From Acidimicrobiia bacterium (GTDB lineage: Bacteria; Actinomycetota; Acidimicrobiia; Spongiisociales; Spongiisociaceae), in the NCBI GenBank assembly GCA_011523395.1, contig WTGW01000176.1, positions 1 to 56,941 of the forward strand: 56,941 bases of DNA, in the 5' to 3' direction. A program made the translations under genes and the position numbers. Below, piece by piece: positions 1 to 7,995 of the stretch. The first letter of the stretch is position 1; every line of letters starts with the position of its first letter. The notes below the pieces were generated by a model that ran no database searches, was not told the DNA's origin, and saw only the letters and a program-made list of their open reading frames with translations.

Positions 1-225
1 CCCTCCGTCATCCGCCCCGACCTGGGCAACAGCACCATGGACGCCGCCTTCGCCGGCCCCCTGGGCGCCGCACTGGCCGCCTTCGTCGTCGCCCTCGCCT
101 ACCTGGTGGCGGTCCGGGTCCGCATCGCCCACCTCGAGGCGGTGGTGGCCCGGTCAGCCACCACTTCGCAGCCGGTCGGTGCGTCGGTCGGGCCACCTAG
201 CCTCGGAGGCCCGGATGGCGGGTAG
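1..225 (+). CDS. ccmC: C-terminal end of a CcmC-like heme exporter membrane protein (partial, truncated by window edge)
   Basis: Open reading frame from base 1 (PSVIRPDLGNSTMDAAF...) with a terminal TM segment, directly upstream of ccmD-, ccmE- and ccmF-like genes. Confidence 0.6.
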   Translation, partial: PSVIRPDLGNSTMDAAFAGPLGAALAAFVVALAYLVAVRVRIAHLEAVVARSATTSQPVGASVGPPSLGGPDGG

Positions 226-334
226 CTGGGTGCTGTTCGGCTACCTGGTCGCCTACGGGGCCCTGGTGGTCTACGCCGGTCACCAGGCCCACCGCATCAG
301 GCGGGCACGCCGGCTGCTGCCCCCGGAGACATGA
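215..334 (+). CDS. ccmD: CcmD-like small membrane protein (39 aa), not in the ORF track
   Basis: ATG at 215, TGA at 332-334: MAGSWVLFGYLVAYGALVVYAGHQAHRIRRARRLLPPET. One TM helix then a basic tail; sits between ccmC and ccmE and overlaps the ccmE start by 4 nt. Confidence 0.65.
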   Translation: MAGSWVLFGYLVAYGALVVYAGHQAHRIRRARRLLPPET

Positions 335-750
335 ACCGCCGCCACGTCCTGATCCCGGCCGGGGTGCTCCTGGCGATCGTGGTCGGCTTCCTGGTGTGGG
401 GAGGCATCACGGACAACGTCGTCTACTACCTGACACCCTCGGAGGCGGTCGACCAGCGGGCCGACCAGGAACCCGGCTACCGGTTCCGTCTGGGAGGACT
501 GGTCGAGGCGGACTGGCTCGAGGGTACCGATGACGGGGTCCGGTTCATGGTCGGGGACGGCGCCGTCTCGATAGCCGTCGAGCACGCCGGCACCGTGCCC
601 CAACTGTTCCGCCCCGGGATCGGAGTGGTCGTCGAGGGGGCCTGGGAGGGAGACATGTTCCGGTCGGACACCCTGCTGATCAACCATGACGAGCAGTACC
701 GGGCCGTGGACGGCGAGGGAACCTACCAGGTACCGACCGCCGGGTCATGA
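331..750 (+). CDS. ccmE: Cytochrome c maturation heme chaperone CcmE
   Basis: N-terminal TM anchor, OB-fold-like body, HDEQY heme-attachment His/Tyr motif; ccm operon context. Confidence 0.85.
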   Translation: MNRRHVLIPAGVLLAIVVGFLVWGGITDNVVYYLTPSEAVDQRADQEPGYRFRLGGLVEADWLEGTDDGVRFMVGDGAVSIAVEHAGTVPQLFRPGIGVVVEGAWEGDMFRSDTLLINHDEQYRAVDGEGTYQVPTAGS

Positions 751-2774
751 TCGCCTGGCTGGGACTCGGCTCGATCCTGGTCGCCCTCGGAGCGGCCCTG
801 GTGGTGGCGTGGAGGGGGCTTCCCGCCCTGGCGGGTCGGGGCTCCGTCCCGATGGAGCGGATGAGGGGTCCCGTGCTGTGGCTCCTCGGCGGAGCGGCGG
901 CGGCCATGCTGGTGCTGGAGATCGGCCTCCTGGCCGGCGACTTCTCCATCGCCTACATCGCCAACAACCACCGGGCCGGAACCCCGTTGATCTTCACCAT
1001 CGCGGCCGGATGGGCCGCGCTCGAGGGTTCGATCGTCCTGTGGGGGCTGGTGCTGGCGGCCTTCACCGGAGCGGTCTTCCGAGCCCTGTACCGGCGCGAC
1101 CACCCGCTGGCCGGAGGAACCCTGTCGGTGCTGGGGATGATGGCCGCCTTCTGGTTCGGTCTGATGGCCACGGTCGCCAACCCCTTCGCGGTCTGCATCG
1201 CCGCGGCCGACACCGCCGGGTGCGCCCTGTCGGGTTGGGCGCCCTGGTCGGCCGTGGACCTTCCCGGCGCCGGCCGGGGGGCGAATCCGCTCCTCCAGAA
1301 CCACATCCTGATGGCGGTCCATCCGCCCGTCCTGTACGTGGGGTATGTCGGGTTCTCGGTGCCGTTCGCGGTAGGGATCGCCTCGCTGGCCGCCGCCGAC
1401 CACCAAGAGACCTGGCTCCGCACCACCCGTACCTGGACGCTGACCGCCTGGGGGTTCCTGACCACCGGCATCGTGCTGGGCGCCTGGTGGAGCTACGAGG
1501 TGCTGGGCTGGGGCGGGTACTGGGCCTGGGATCCGGTCGAGAACGCCTCCTTCATCCCGTGGTTGCTGGCCACCGCCTTCATCCACTCGTCAGTGGTCCA
1601 GATGCGGCGGGGCGTTCTCCAGTCCTGGAACTACGTGCTCGTGATCGGCGCCTTCGCAGCCACCATCCTCGGGACCTTCCTGACCCGCTCGGGCGTGATC
1701 GCCTCGGTGCACAGCTTCACCCAGTCGTCCATCGGCCCCGTCCTGCTGGCGTTCCTGGCGGTGGTCCTGGCCGGGTCCCTGGCCCTGTTCGCCGCCCGCA
1801 TCCACCTGGTGGGCAGCGCTCCCCGTCTCGACTCGCTCGCCAGCCGTGAGGGCGCCTTCCTCCTCAACAACCTGCTCCTGGCGGTGTTCGCCTTCGTGGT
1901 CCTGTCGGGCACCCTGTTCCCGCTGGCCGTGGAAGCCTTCCAGGGAAACACCGTGGGCGTGGGCCGGCCGTTCTTCGACCGGTGGGCGGTGCCGCTCTCC
2001 TACTGCCTGATCCTGGCCATGGGCATCGGCCCCATCACGCCGTTCCGGGTGGCGCGCGCCCGGGTTTTGTGGGAGCGGGTACGCACGCCGATGCGGATCG
2101 CCCTGGGACTGGCGGCCCTGCTGGTGCTCCTGGTGAGCCGCAACCGGCACGTGATCGTGGTGGTGCTGCTGGCGGCGTTCGTGGTCTCGACCATCGCCAG
2201 GCACCTTGTCATGCTGGTCCGCAGGCGCGCCACCGCAACGGGCCAGGGATCGATCGCCGCGGCGGGGACCCTGATGAGGCGTGATCCCGGCTACTGGGGC
2301 GGGCAGATCTCCCATGTCGGCGTGGCGATCCTGGCGGTGGGGATCGCGGTCTCGGCCAACCTCGCCAGCTCGGGGTCCATCGCCCTGAGCCCCGGCGAGA
2401 CCGCTCCGTTCGCCGGCTACGAGATCTCCTACCGGACCCCGTTCTCGCGCGCCGAGCCGAACCGGGATGTCCTAGGCGTCCGCCTGGACGTGTCGCGAAA
2501 CGGCCAGGCGGTGACCGTGATGTCCCCGAGCCTCAACAGCTACGGCAACGGCGTCCCCCCGGTGGTCACCCCCGCGGTGTACTCGACGCCCCGGGGAGAC
2601 CTGTACGTCTCGCTCACCCGGCTCGACAGCTCGGGGATGGTGGCCGATGTGTGGAGCTACCCGCTCCAGTGGATGGTGTGGCTGGGCGGGCTGGTGACGG
2701 CGGCCGGAGCAGGCTTCTCGCTCTCGGCCGTGGCGGGACGGAGACGGCAGGCGGCGGGGGCCGGTCGTGGCTGA
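747..2774 (+). CDS. ccmF: Cytochrome c heme lyase subunit CcmF
   Basis: Many TM segments and the tryptophan-rich WWD-type motif WGGYWAWDPVENASF; operon context. Confidence 0.93.
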   Translation: MIAWLGLGSILVALGAALVVAWRGLPALAGRGSVPMERMRGPVLWLLGGAAAAMLVLEIGLLAGDFSIAYIANNHRAGTPLIFTIAAGWAALEGSIVLWGLVLAAFTGAVFRALYRRDHPLAGGTLSVLGMMAAFWFGLMATVANPFAVCIAAADTAGCALSGWAPWSAVDLPGAGRGANPLLQNHILMAVHPPVLYVGYVGFSVPFAVGIASLAAADHQETWLRTTRTWTLTAWGFLTTGIVLGAWWSYEVLGWGGYWAWDPVENASFIPWLLATAFIHSSVVQMRRGVLQSWNYVLVIGAFAATILGTFLTRSGVIASVHSFTQSSIGPVLLAFLAVVLAGSLALFAARIHLVGSAPRLDSLASREGAFLLNNLLLAVFAFVVLSGTLFPLAVEAFQGNTVGVGRPFFDRWAVPLSYCLILAMGIGPITPFRVARARVLWERVRTPMRIALGLAALLVLLVSRNRHVIVVVLLAAFVVSTIARHLVMLVRRRATATGQGSIAAAGTLMRRDPGYWGGQISHVGVAILAVGIAVSANLASSGSIALSPGETAPFAGYEISYRTPFSRAEPNRDVLGVRLDVSRNGQAVTVMSPSLNSYGNGVPPVVTPAVYSTPRGDLYVSLTRLDSSGMVADVWSYPLQWMVWLGGLVTAAGAGFSLSAVAGRRRQAAGAGRG

Positions 2775-3165
2775 CCGCCGCGCCATCCTCGCCAGCGCCG
2801 CCACCCTGATCCTGGCCGGGATCGTCGGGTGGGGCCTGGTGGTCGGCGAGCCAAGCGAACGTGATCGGGTGGAGGCGCTCGGCGCCCGAATCCGGTGCCC
2901 GGTCTGCCAGGGGGAGTCGGTAGCAGACTCACCCACCCCGTATGCCAACGACATCCTGGGGTTCGTGGAGGAAAAGGTGGGCGAGGGTTGGAGCGACGAG
3001 CAGATACTGGACTACCTGGAGGCCAGGTTCGAGGGCATCCGGCTGGATCCCCGCTTCTCGGGCACCACGGTGCTGCTCTGGGTACTGCCGGCCGGCGTGG
3101 CCGCGGCCGGCGCCTGGCTGGCCTTCCGGCGGCTGATCCGGCGACCGGATCCTGCCGATGGGTGA
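2767..3165 (+). CDS. ccmH: Cytochrome c maturation protein CcmH/CycL
   Basis: Conserved RCPVCQGES redox motif and C-terminal TM segment. Confidence 0.9.
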   Translation: MADRRAILASAATLILAGIVGWGLVVGEPSERDRVEALGARIRCPVCQGESVADSPTPYANDILGFVEEKVGEGWSDEQILDYLEARFEGIRLDPRFSGTTVLLWVLPAGVAAAGAWLAFRRLIRRPDPADG

Positions 3166-3931
3166 AGGGCCGCCGGTGAGCCGCCTCCGGGCCGTGGTCG
3201 AGGCGGACATCCGGGACGTACGCCGGCAACTGGACGAGGGGGAACTCGACGCCGCCACCGCCCGGCAGCTGATCGAGAGGTACCGGCGGGAGCTGGAGTC
3301 CGTCGAGGCCGGGACGGAGGCCGGAGCCCCCGAGCCGGCGCCGCCAGCGCGGTCCGGGCGCCGCCTGACGGGGACGTTGCTCCTGATCGGCGCCGTGATC
3401 GTGGTGTCGGTGACCGCCTACCTGGCGATCCGGCCGCGAGAAGGCGGGTTCGTGACCGGCAGCGTGGAAACGCCGGTGGACCTCTCCGAGGTGACCAACG
3501 ACCAGATGGAAGCCGTCATCGCCGCCAACCCCGACGTGCCGGAGATCGCCGCCATGCGGCTCAGCCTGGCCGACCGGTACTTCGAGGCCGGGGAGTTCTC
3601 GAACGCCCTCCCCCACTACCTGGGCGCACTGGAGGGTGACCTCGACCGCACCCGCCGTTCCCGCGCCCTGGCGAGGATCGGTTGGATGACCTTCGAGTCC
3701 GGCGATGCCGGGATCGCCCGGTCCTACCTGGACGAAGCCCTGGCGGTCGATGATGGCTACGCGGAAGCGCATCTGTTCCTCGGGTTGCTGTTGCTGGCCG
3801 AGGGGGACGCAATCGGCGCGCTGGAACACCTGGAACCCTTGCTGGAGGAGGAGAACCTCCCCGAGGGGATCCGGGAGGCGATCGAGCTAACGATCGCCGA
3901 AGCCAGGCGGCTGGCGGAGGTCGGCGGATGA
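3158..3931 (+). CDS. CcmI/TPR-like cytochrome c maturation accessory protein
   Basis: N-terminal helical region, TM, then TPR-like repeats (YFEAGEFSNALPHYLGAL...); ccm operon position. Confidence 0.7.
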   Translation: MGEGPPVSRLRAVVEADIRDVRRQLDEGELDAATARQLIERYRRELESVEAGTEAGAPEPAPPARSGRRLTGTLLLIGAVIVVSVTAYLAIRPREGGFVTGSVETPVDLSEVTNDQMEAVIAANPDVPEIAAMRLSLADRYFEAGEFSNALPHYLGALEGDLDRTRRSRALARIGWMTFESGDAGIARSYLDEALAVDDGYAEAHLFLGLLLLAEGDAIGALEHLEPLLEEENLPEGIREAIELTIAEARRLAEVGG

Positions 3932-4527
3932 GTTCCCGGGGGCGCTACCTGCTGGTAGCCGGGCTGGTGGCCGTCGGCCTGGCGGTGGCCGTCTTCGCCG
4001 CCCGGTTCGGGGACGGCGCCGACCGGAGCGCCTCACCGGTCGTCGGCGCGCCGGTTCCCGACCTCACCCTCCCCTACCTGGACGGCAACGGTTCGTTGAA
4101 CCTGGCAGATCTGAGCGCCTCACACGACGTGGTGGTGGTCAACTTCTTCGCCTCCTGGTGCCTGCAATGCCGCAACGAGCACGCCGATCTGATCTCGACC
4201 GCCGACGCCTACCACGACCGATCGGTCCGGTTCCTGGGAGTCGCCTTCCAGGACGATCCCGCCCGCGCCACCGCTTTCCTGGACGAGTTGGGCCGGGGTG
4301 GCGCCACCCGGTACCTGTCCGATCCGGGCTCCCGCGCGGCCATCGAGTTCGGCATCTTCGGCGTCCCCGAGACCGTCTTCATCTCCGGCGGCGTCATCGT
4401 CGGTAAGTTCCTCGGCGAGTCCGACGCCCTCACCCTCACCGGAGCACTGGAGCAACTCCTATCCGGCCAGGCAATCGAGTCGAGGCAGGTGGGCGAGTTC
4501 CGCCAATCCCCACCAGACCGGGCATAG
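3928..4527 (+). CDS. CcmG/DsbE/TlpA-like thioredoxin-fold protein
   Basis: N-terminal TM, FFASWCLQCRNEH active site, operon position after ccmH/ccmI. Confidence 0.8.
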   Translation: MSSRGRYLLVAGLVAVGLAVAVFAARFGDGADRSASPVVGAPVPDLTLPYLDGNGSLNLADLSASHDVVVVNFFASWCLQCRNEHADLISTADAYHDRSVRFLGVAFQDDPARATAFLDELGRGGATRYLSDPGSRAAIEFGIFGVPETVFISGGVIVGKFLGESDALTLTGALEQLLSGQAIESRQVGEFRQSPPDRA

Positions 4528-4630
4528 CCCACGGGTACTTGTAGGTCGATCTCTCCCCGGGGATTCATGCCACTGTGTCTCTCTTGAGCGAGCCTGGGTA
4601 ACGACCATGCCTGGGTAGGCTTGGGAGCCG

Positions 4631-7171
4631 ATGGAGTCCCGATTCCGTGTCCGTTGCCTTGGGTTCCTGGGGGCTTCGGTGGCCATCATCGCCCTAGCGA
4701 GTTGTGGCGACGACTCGCCGCAGGAGCCAACTCCCACAACCGCGAGCATCACGACGACTAGTCCGACCAGCACGACCACGACTTCTAGCACCACAACCGC
4801 TCCGGGCAGCACGACGACAGCGCCATCCGAGACCACGAGAGCTACCGCCGACTTCGATGTCAGCGTGGATGCGGACACCGAATGGGGAGAGGTGTTCGAC
4901 GCTCTCACCACCACCGAGCAGGAGTGCGTCCGAGACTCGTTCGAGGGCGACCTACTGGAATCGGTGCTGGCCCGACCGGTGATGTCGGAGTCGGACACCC
5001 CGGAGGCGTGGGAGGTCTCGATGTTCTCCTGCCTCGCCCCCCAAACTGCCCGCGCCGTGTTCCTCGCCTTGCTGGTCGCAGGGATGGAAGAGGATGGGTT
5101 GTTCCTGATTGACGCGGATGCGAGGGTCTGCCTGAACGAGTGGGTGGCCGGGATCGATGTGGTTGCCACCATGGTGGCCCTGTCGGCTGATGACGCCGAG
5201 GCGGCAGGGGAAGTCACCACCGCGTTCATGAGGTGCAATCCGGATCTGTTCACATCACTGATGCTCGAGGAGACCGGACTGACCCTCGACGACCTCAGCG
5301 AGGAAGAAGCAACCTGCCTCCGGGAATGGGCAGCCGACACCGACTGGGCAACGCTCCTCGCCGGAGACGACCTCGCGCTTCTCGGCGACTTCCTCCCCGA
5401 CCTGATCGCATGCGCCCCCGACATGTTCATCTCATCCATGATCGAGGACACCGGACTGACCCTCGAAGACCTCAGCGAGGAAGAAGCAACCTGCCTCCGG
5501 GAATGGGCAGCCGACACCGACTGGGCAACGCTCCTCGCCGGAGACGACTTCGCGGTCCTCGTGGACTTCCTCCCCGACCTGTTCTCATGCGCCCCCGACA
5601 TGTTCATTGCCTCCATACTCGAGGACACCGGTCTGACCCTCGAAGACCTCAGCGAGGAAGAGGCAACCTGCCTCCGGGAATGGGTGACCGACTTCGACTG
5701 GGCAACCCTCTTCACTGGCTTCGCCGACGACTCCTTGTATCTGTTCGAGCTGCTGGAGTGCGTGCCCGACCTATCGTGGTCGGATCCCGGTGACCTGCCT
5801 TGGGGCCAGGTGATCGAGGAGGCAACACCCATCGGGATCGGTGTGGCATTCCAGGGCGAGTTGGACCTCGAAGGCGCCGGCGACTACTTCACCTTCGAGG
5901 CCGAACAAGGCGACTTCTACCAACTGGACGTGACCCTCGGCACTCTCGAAGACTCCGTACTGGACCTATATGACGCCGACGGCACCTGGCTGGACAGCAA
6001 CGACGACTATGGCGAAACAACCGCGTCGCGGCTCGTGTGGGACGCACCCGGCACAGGCACCTACTACGTCCAAGTGACCAGCTTTGGCACCGGCACCGGC
6101 ACCTACACGCTCACGATCTCAGGCATCACGGACGACCATGCGAATTCGGCAGCCAACGCAGTACGGGTCGATGTCGGACTGGCCGCCCGAGGCGCGATCG
6201 ACTACGAAGGCGACGGCGACTATTTCGCCTTCGCGGCTGAAGAAGGCGAGCTCTACCAACTGGACGTGACACTCGGAACACTCGAAGACTCTGTGCTTGA
6301 CATCTTCGACACCTACGGCATCTGGCTGGACGGCAACGACGACTCCGCCGAGTCCTCAGCCTCCCGGCTCTACTGGACCGCACCCGGCACAGGCACCTAC
6401 TACGTACGGGTGACCGGCTTCGACGTCGGCACCGGCACCTACACCCTCACCATCGCCCTTTCGGACATCGTGGACGATCACCCCGATTCGACCGCCGACG
6501 CAACACCCGTGGAGATCGGAGTGGACACCCATGGCGCCATTGACTACGAAGGCGACAGGGACTACTTCGCCTTCGAAGCGACGGCCGGCGAGTACTACCA
6601 GCTGGACGTGACCCTCGGAACTCTCGATGACTCCATACTCGAACTGTTCGACGCCGACGGGATCTGGCTGGACGCTAACGACGACTCCGCCGAGTCCACA
6701 GCCTCCCGGCTCATCTGGCTCGCACCCGGCACAGGCACCTACTACGTCCAGGTAGCCAGCTTCCGCACCGGCACCGGCACCGGCACCTACACCCTCACCA
6801 TCGCCATCTCAGACATCGTGGACGACCACCCGAATTCGGCAGAAAACGCAACACCCGTCGAGATCGGTGTGTCCGCACCGGGCGAATTGGAGTACGAAGA
6901 CGACAGTGACTTCTTCGCCTTCGAAGCGACGGCCAGCGAGTACTACGAACTCGACGTAACCCTCGGAACCCTTCAAGACTCCGTACTGGACCTATACGAC
7001 GCCGACGGCACCTGGCTGGACAGCAACGACGACTACGGCGACTCGACAGCGTCCCGGCTCATATGGTTGGCGCCGAGCACAGGCACCTACTACGTCGAAG
7101 TAACCGGCTTCGTAACCAGCTTCGGCTCGGGCACCGGCACCTACACCCTCACCATCGCCACCGCCCTGTAA
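4631..7171 (+). CDS. Large secreted lipoprotein with Thr/Ser-rich linker, tandem 59-aa Cys-containing repeats and about four PPC-like (bacterial pre-peptidase C-terminal) beta domains
   Basis: Lipobox-like ALASCGDD, Thr-rich linker, three (T/S)GLTLxDLSEEEATCLREW units, four DYFxFEAxxGxxYQLDVTLGTL...GTGTYYVxV...YTLTI units. Confidence 0.75.
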   Translation: MESRFRVRCLGFLGASVAIIALASCGDDSPQEPTPTTASITTTSPTSTTTTSSTTTAPGSTTTAPSETTRATADFDVSVDADTEWGEVFDALTTTEQECVRDSFEGDLLESVLARPVMSESDTPEAWEVSMFSCLAPQTARAVFLALLVAGMEEDGLFLIDADARVCLNEWVAGIDVVATMVALSADDAEAAGEVTTAFMRCNPDLFTSLMLEETGLTLDDLSEEEATCLREWAADTDWATLLAGDDLALLGDFLPDLIACAPDMFISSMIEDTGLTLEDLSEEEATCLREWAADTDWATLLAGDDFAVLVDFLPDLFSCAPDMFIASILEDTGLTLEDLSEEEATCLREWVTDFDWATLFTGFADDSLYLFELLECVPDLSWSDPGDLPWGQVIEEATPIGIGVAFQGELDLEGAGDYFTFEAEQGDFYQLDVTLGTLEDSVLDLYDADGTWLDSNDDYGETTASRLVWDAPGTGTYYVQVTSFGTGTGTYTLTISGITDDHANSAANAVRVDVGLAARGAIDYEGDGDYFAFAAEEGELYQLDVTLGTLEDSVLDIFDTYGIWLDGNDDSAESSASRLYWTAPGTGTYYVRVTGFDVGTGTYTLTIALSDIVDDHPDSTADATPVEIGVDTHGAIDYEGDRDYFAFEATAGEYYQLDVTLGTLDDSILELFDADGIWLDANDDSAESTASRLIWLAPGTGTYYVQVASFRTGTGTGTYTLTIAISDIVDDHPNSAENATPVEIGVSAPGELEYEDDSDFFAFEATASEYYELDVTLGTLQDSVLDLYDADGTWLDSNDDYGDSTASRLIWLAPSTGTYYVEVTGFVTSFGSGTGTYTLTIATAL
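5281..5811 (+). repeat. 177-bp (59-codon) tandem repeat, three copies, inside the 4631-7171 gene
   Basis: GACCCTCGA(C/A)GACCTCAGCGAGGAAGA(A/G)GCAACCTGCCTCCGGGAATGGG starts at 5281, 5458 and 5635 (exact 177-bp spacing). Confidence 0.85.
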
Positions 7172-7921
7172 CTACGACAGGGCGTCCGTGATGGCTTGGC
7201 GGAGCTCCTGCTCGGGGATGGAACCGAACCAGCGGTTGACCTCTACGCCGCCCACCGCGAACACCCCCACCGGCTGATAGGTCACCTCGAAGTCGGCGAA
7301 CACCGAATCGTCCAGCAGCCAGCGGGTGGCCCCCGAGGTGAGGAAACCGCGGGCGGCGGAGGCGGTCTTCTCGTACGTCGAAGCCCAGGCGATCGCGATC
7401 ACATCCACCTGGCCGGCGAACTCGGCGGCCACAGAATCGACGACGGGCAACTCCCGTCGGCATGTCGGTCACCACTCCGCCCAGAACAGGTAGAGGACGG
7501 GCTTGGTGGCTTCGGTCGTGACGAACGTAGTCCCGTCGTCCAGTTCCAGGGTTAGGGCCGGGATGGGAGGGCCCTCGGGAACGGCGGCTGGTGCGGTGAC
7601 CGCAGTCGTCTCCGGAGCAGCGGTGGGTTCCGGGGCGACGGTAGTTTCCGTAACTGCAGTCGTCTCCGGAGTGGCGGCAGGCTCCGTCGCCACGGTCGTC
7701 TCGGGGGCGGCCGCGGTCGTGGGGGACTCGGCGGGCGAGTCCGCTGCGGTGGAGCTGGGAGCTTCGGCTACGGCTGTTGTGGCTGCCGGAGTGGTGACCG
7801 CCGAGGTGGTGGCCGGCTCCGCCGGCTCCGGTGTGGCCTGCTCGCCCGAGCCGCCTCCACATCCCCCTACGGCGATCACGGCGGCCAGGACGGCGACCGC
7901 CACTCGATTGCGGTGTCTCAT
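7172..7921 (-). CDS. Candidate selenocysteine-containing thioredoxin/TlpA-like lipoprotein (UxxC active site); in-frame TGA at 7469-7471
   Basis: ORFs 7469-7921(-) and 7172-7450(-) are in the same frame; read through TGA gives ...PVLYLFWAEW-U-PTCRRELPVVDSVAAEF..., with UGA at the first Cys of a WCxxC motif. Lipobox-like VGGC at the N-terminus, then an Ala/Thr-rich linker. Confidence 0.8.
7441..7459 (-). promoter_or_regulatory. Candidate bacterial SECIS hairpin downstream of the in-frame UGA
   Basis: mRNA-sense CGACGGG-AGUUG-CCCGUCG: perfect 7-bp stem, 5-nt loop with G at position 2; apical loop begins after 16 nt from the UGA. Confidence 0.65.
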
Positions 7922-7995
7922 GACCCCGGATGATAAGCATCGAACTGATGTAAACGTGTGCCATCCGGATGGAGATCTCCGGAGAACGTGCGGGC

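Noticed and set aside
686-1849. 387-aa plus-strand ORF overlapping ccmF (and similar long antisense/shadow ORFs across the window, e.g. 19931-22279 and 27363-30140)
   Set aside because: High-GC shadow frames opposite or out of frame with clearly recognised genes; Arg/Pro/Gly/His-rich translations without motifs.
4591-4618. Direct repeat GCCTGGGTA upstream of the PPC lipoprotein gene
   Set aside because: Two short 9-nt copies only; too little support for a regulatory call.
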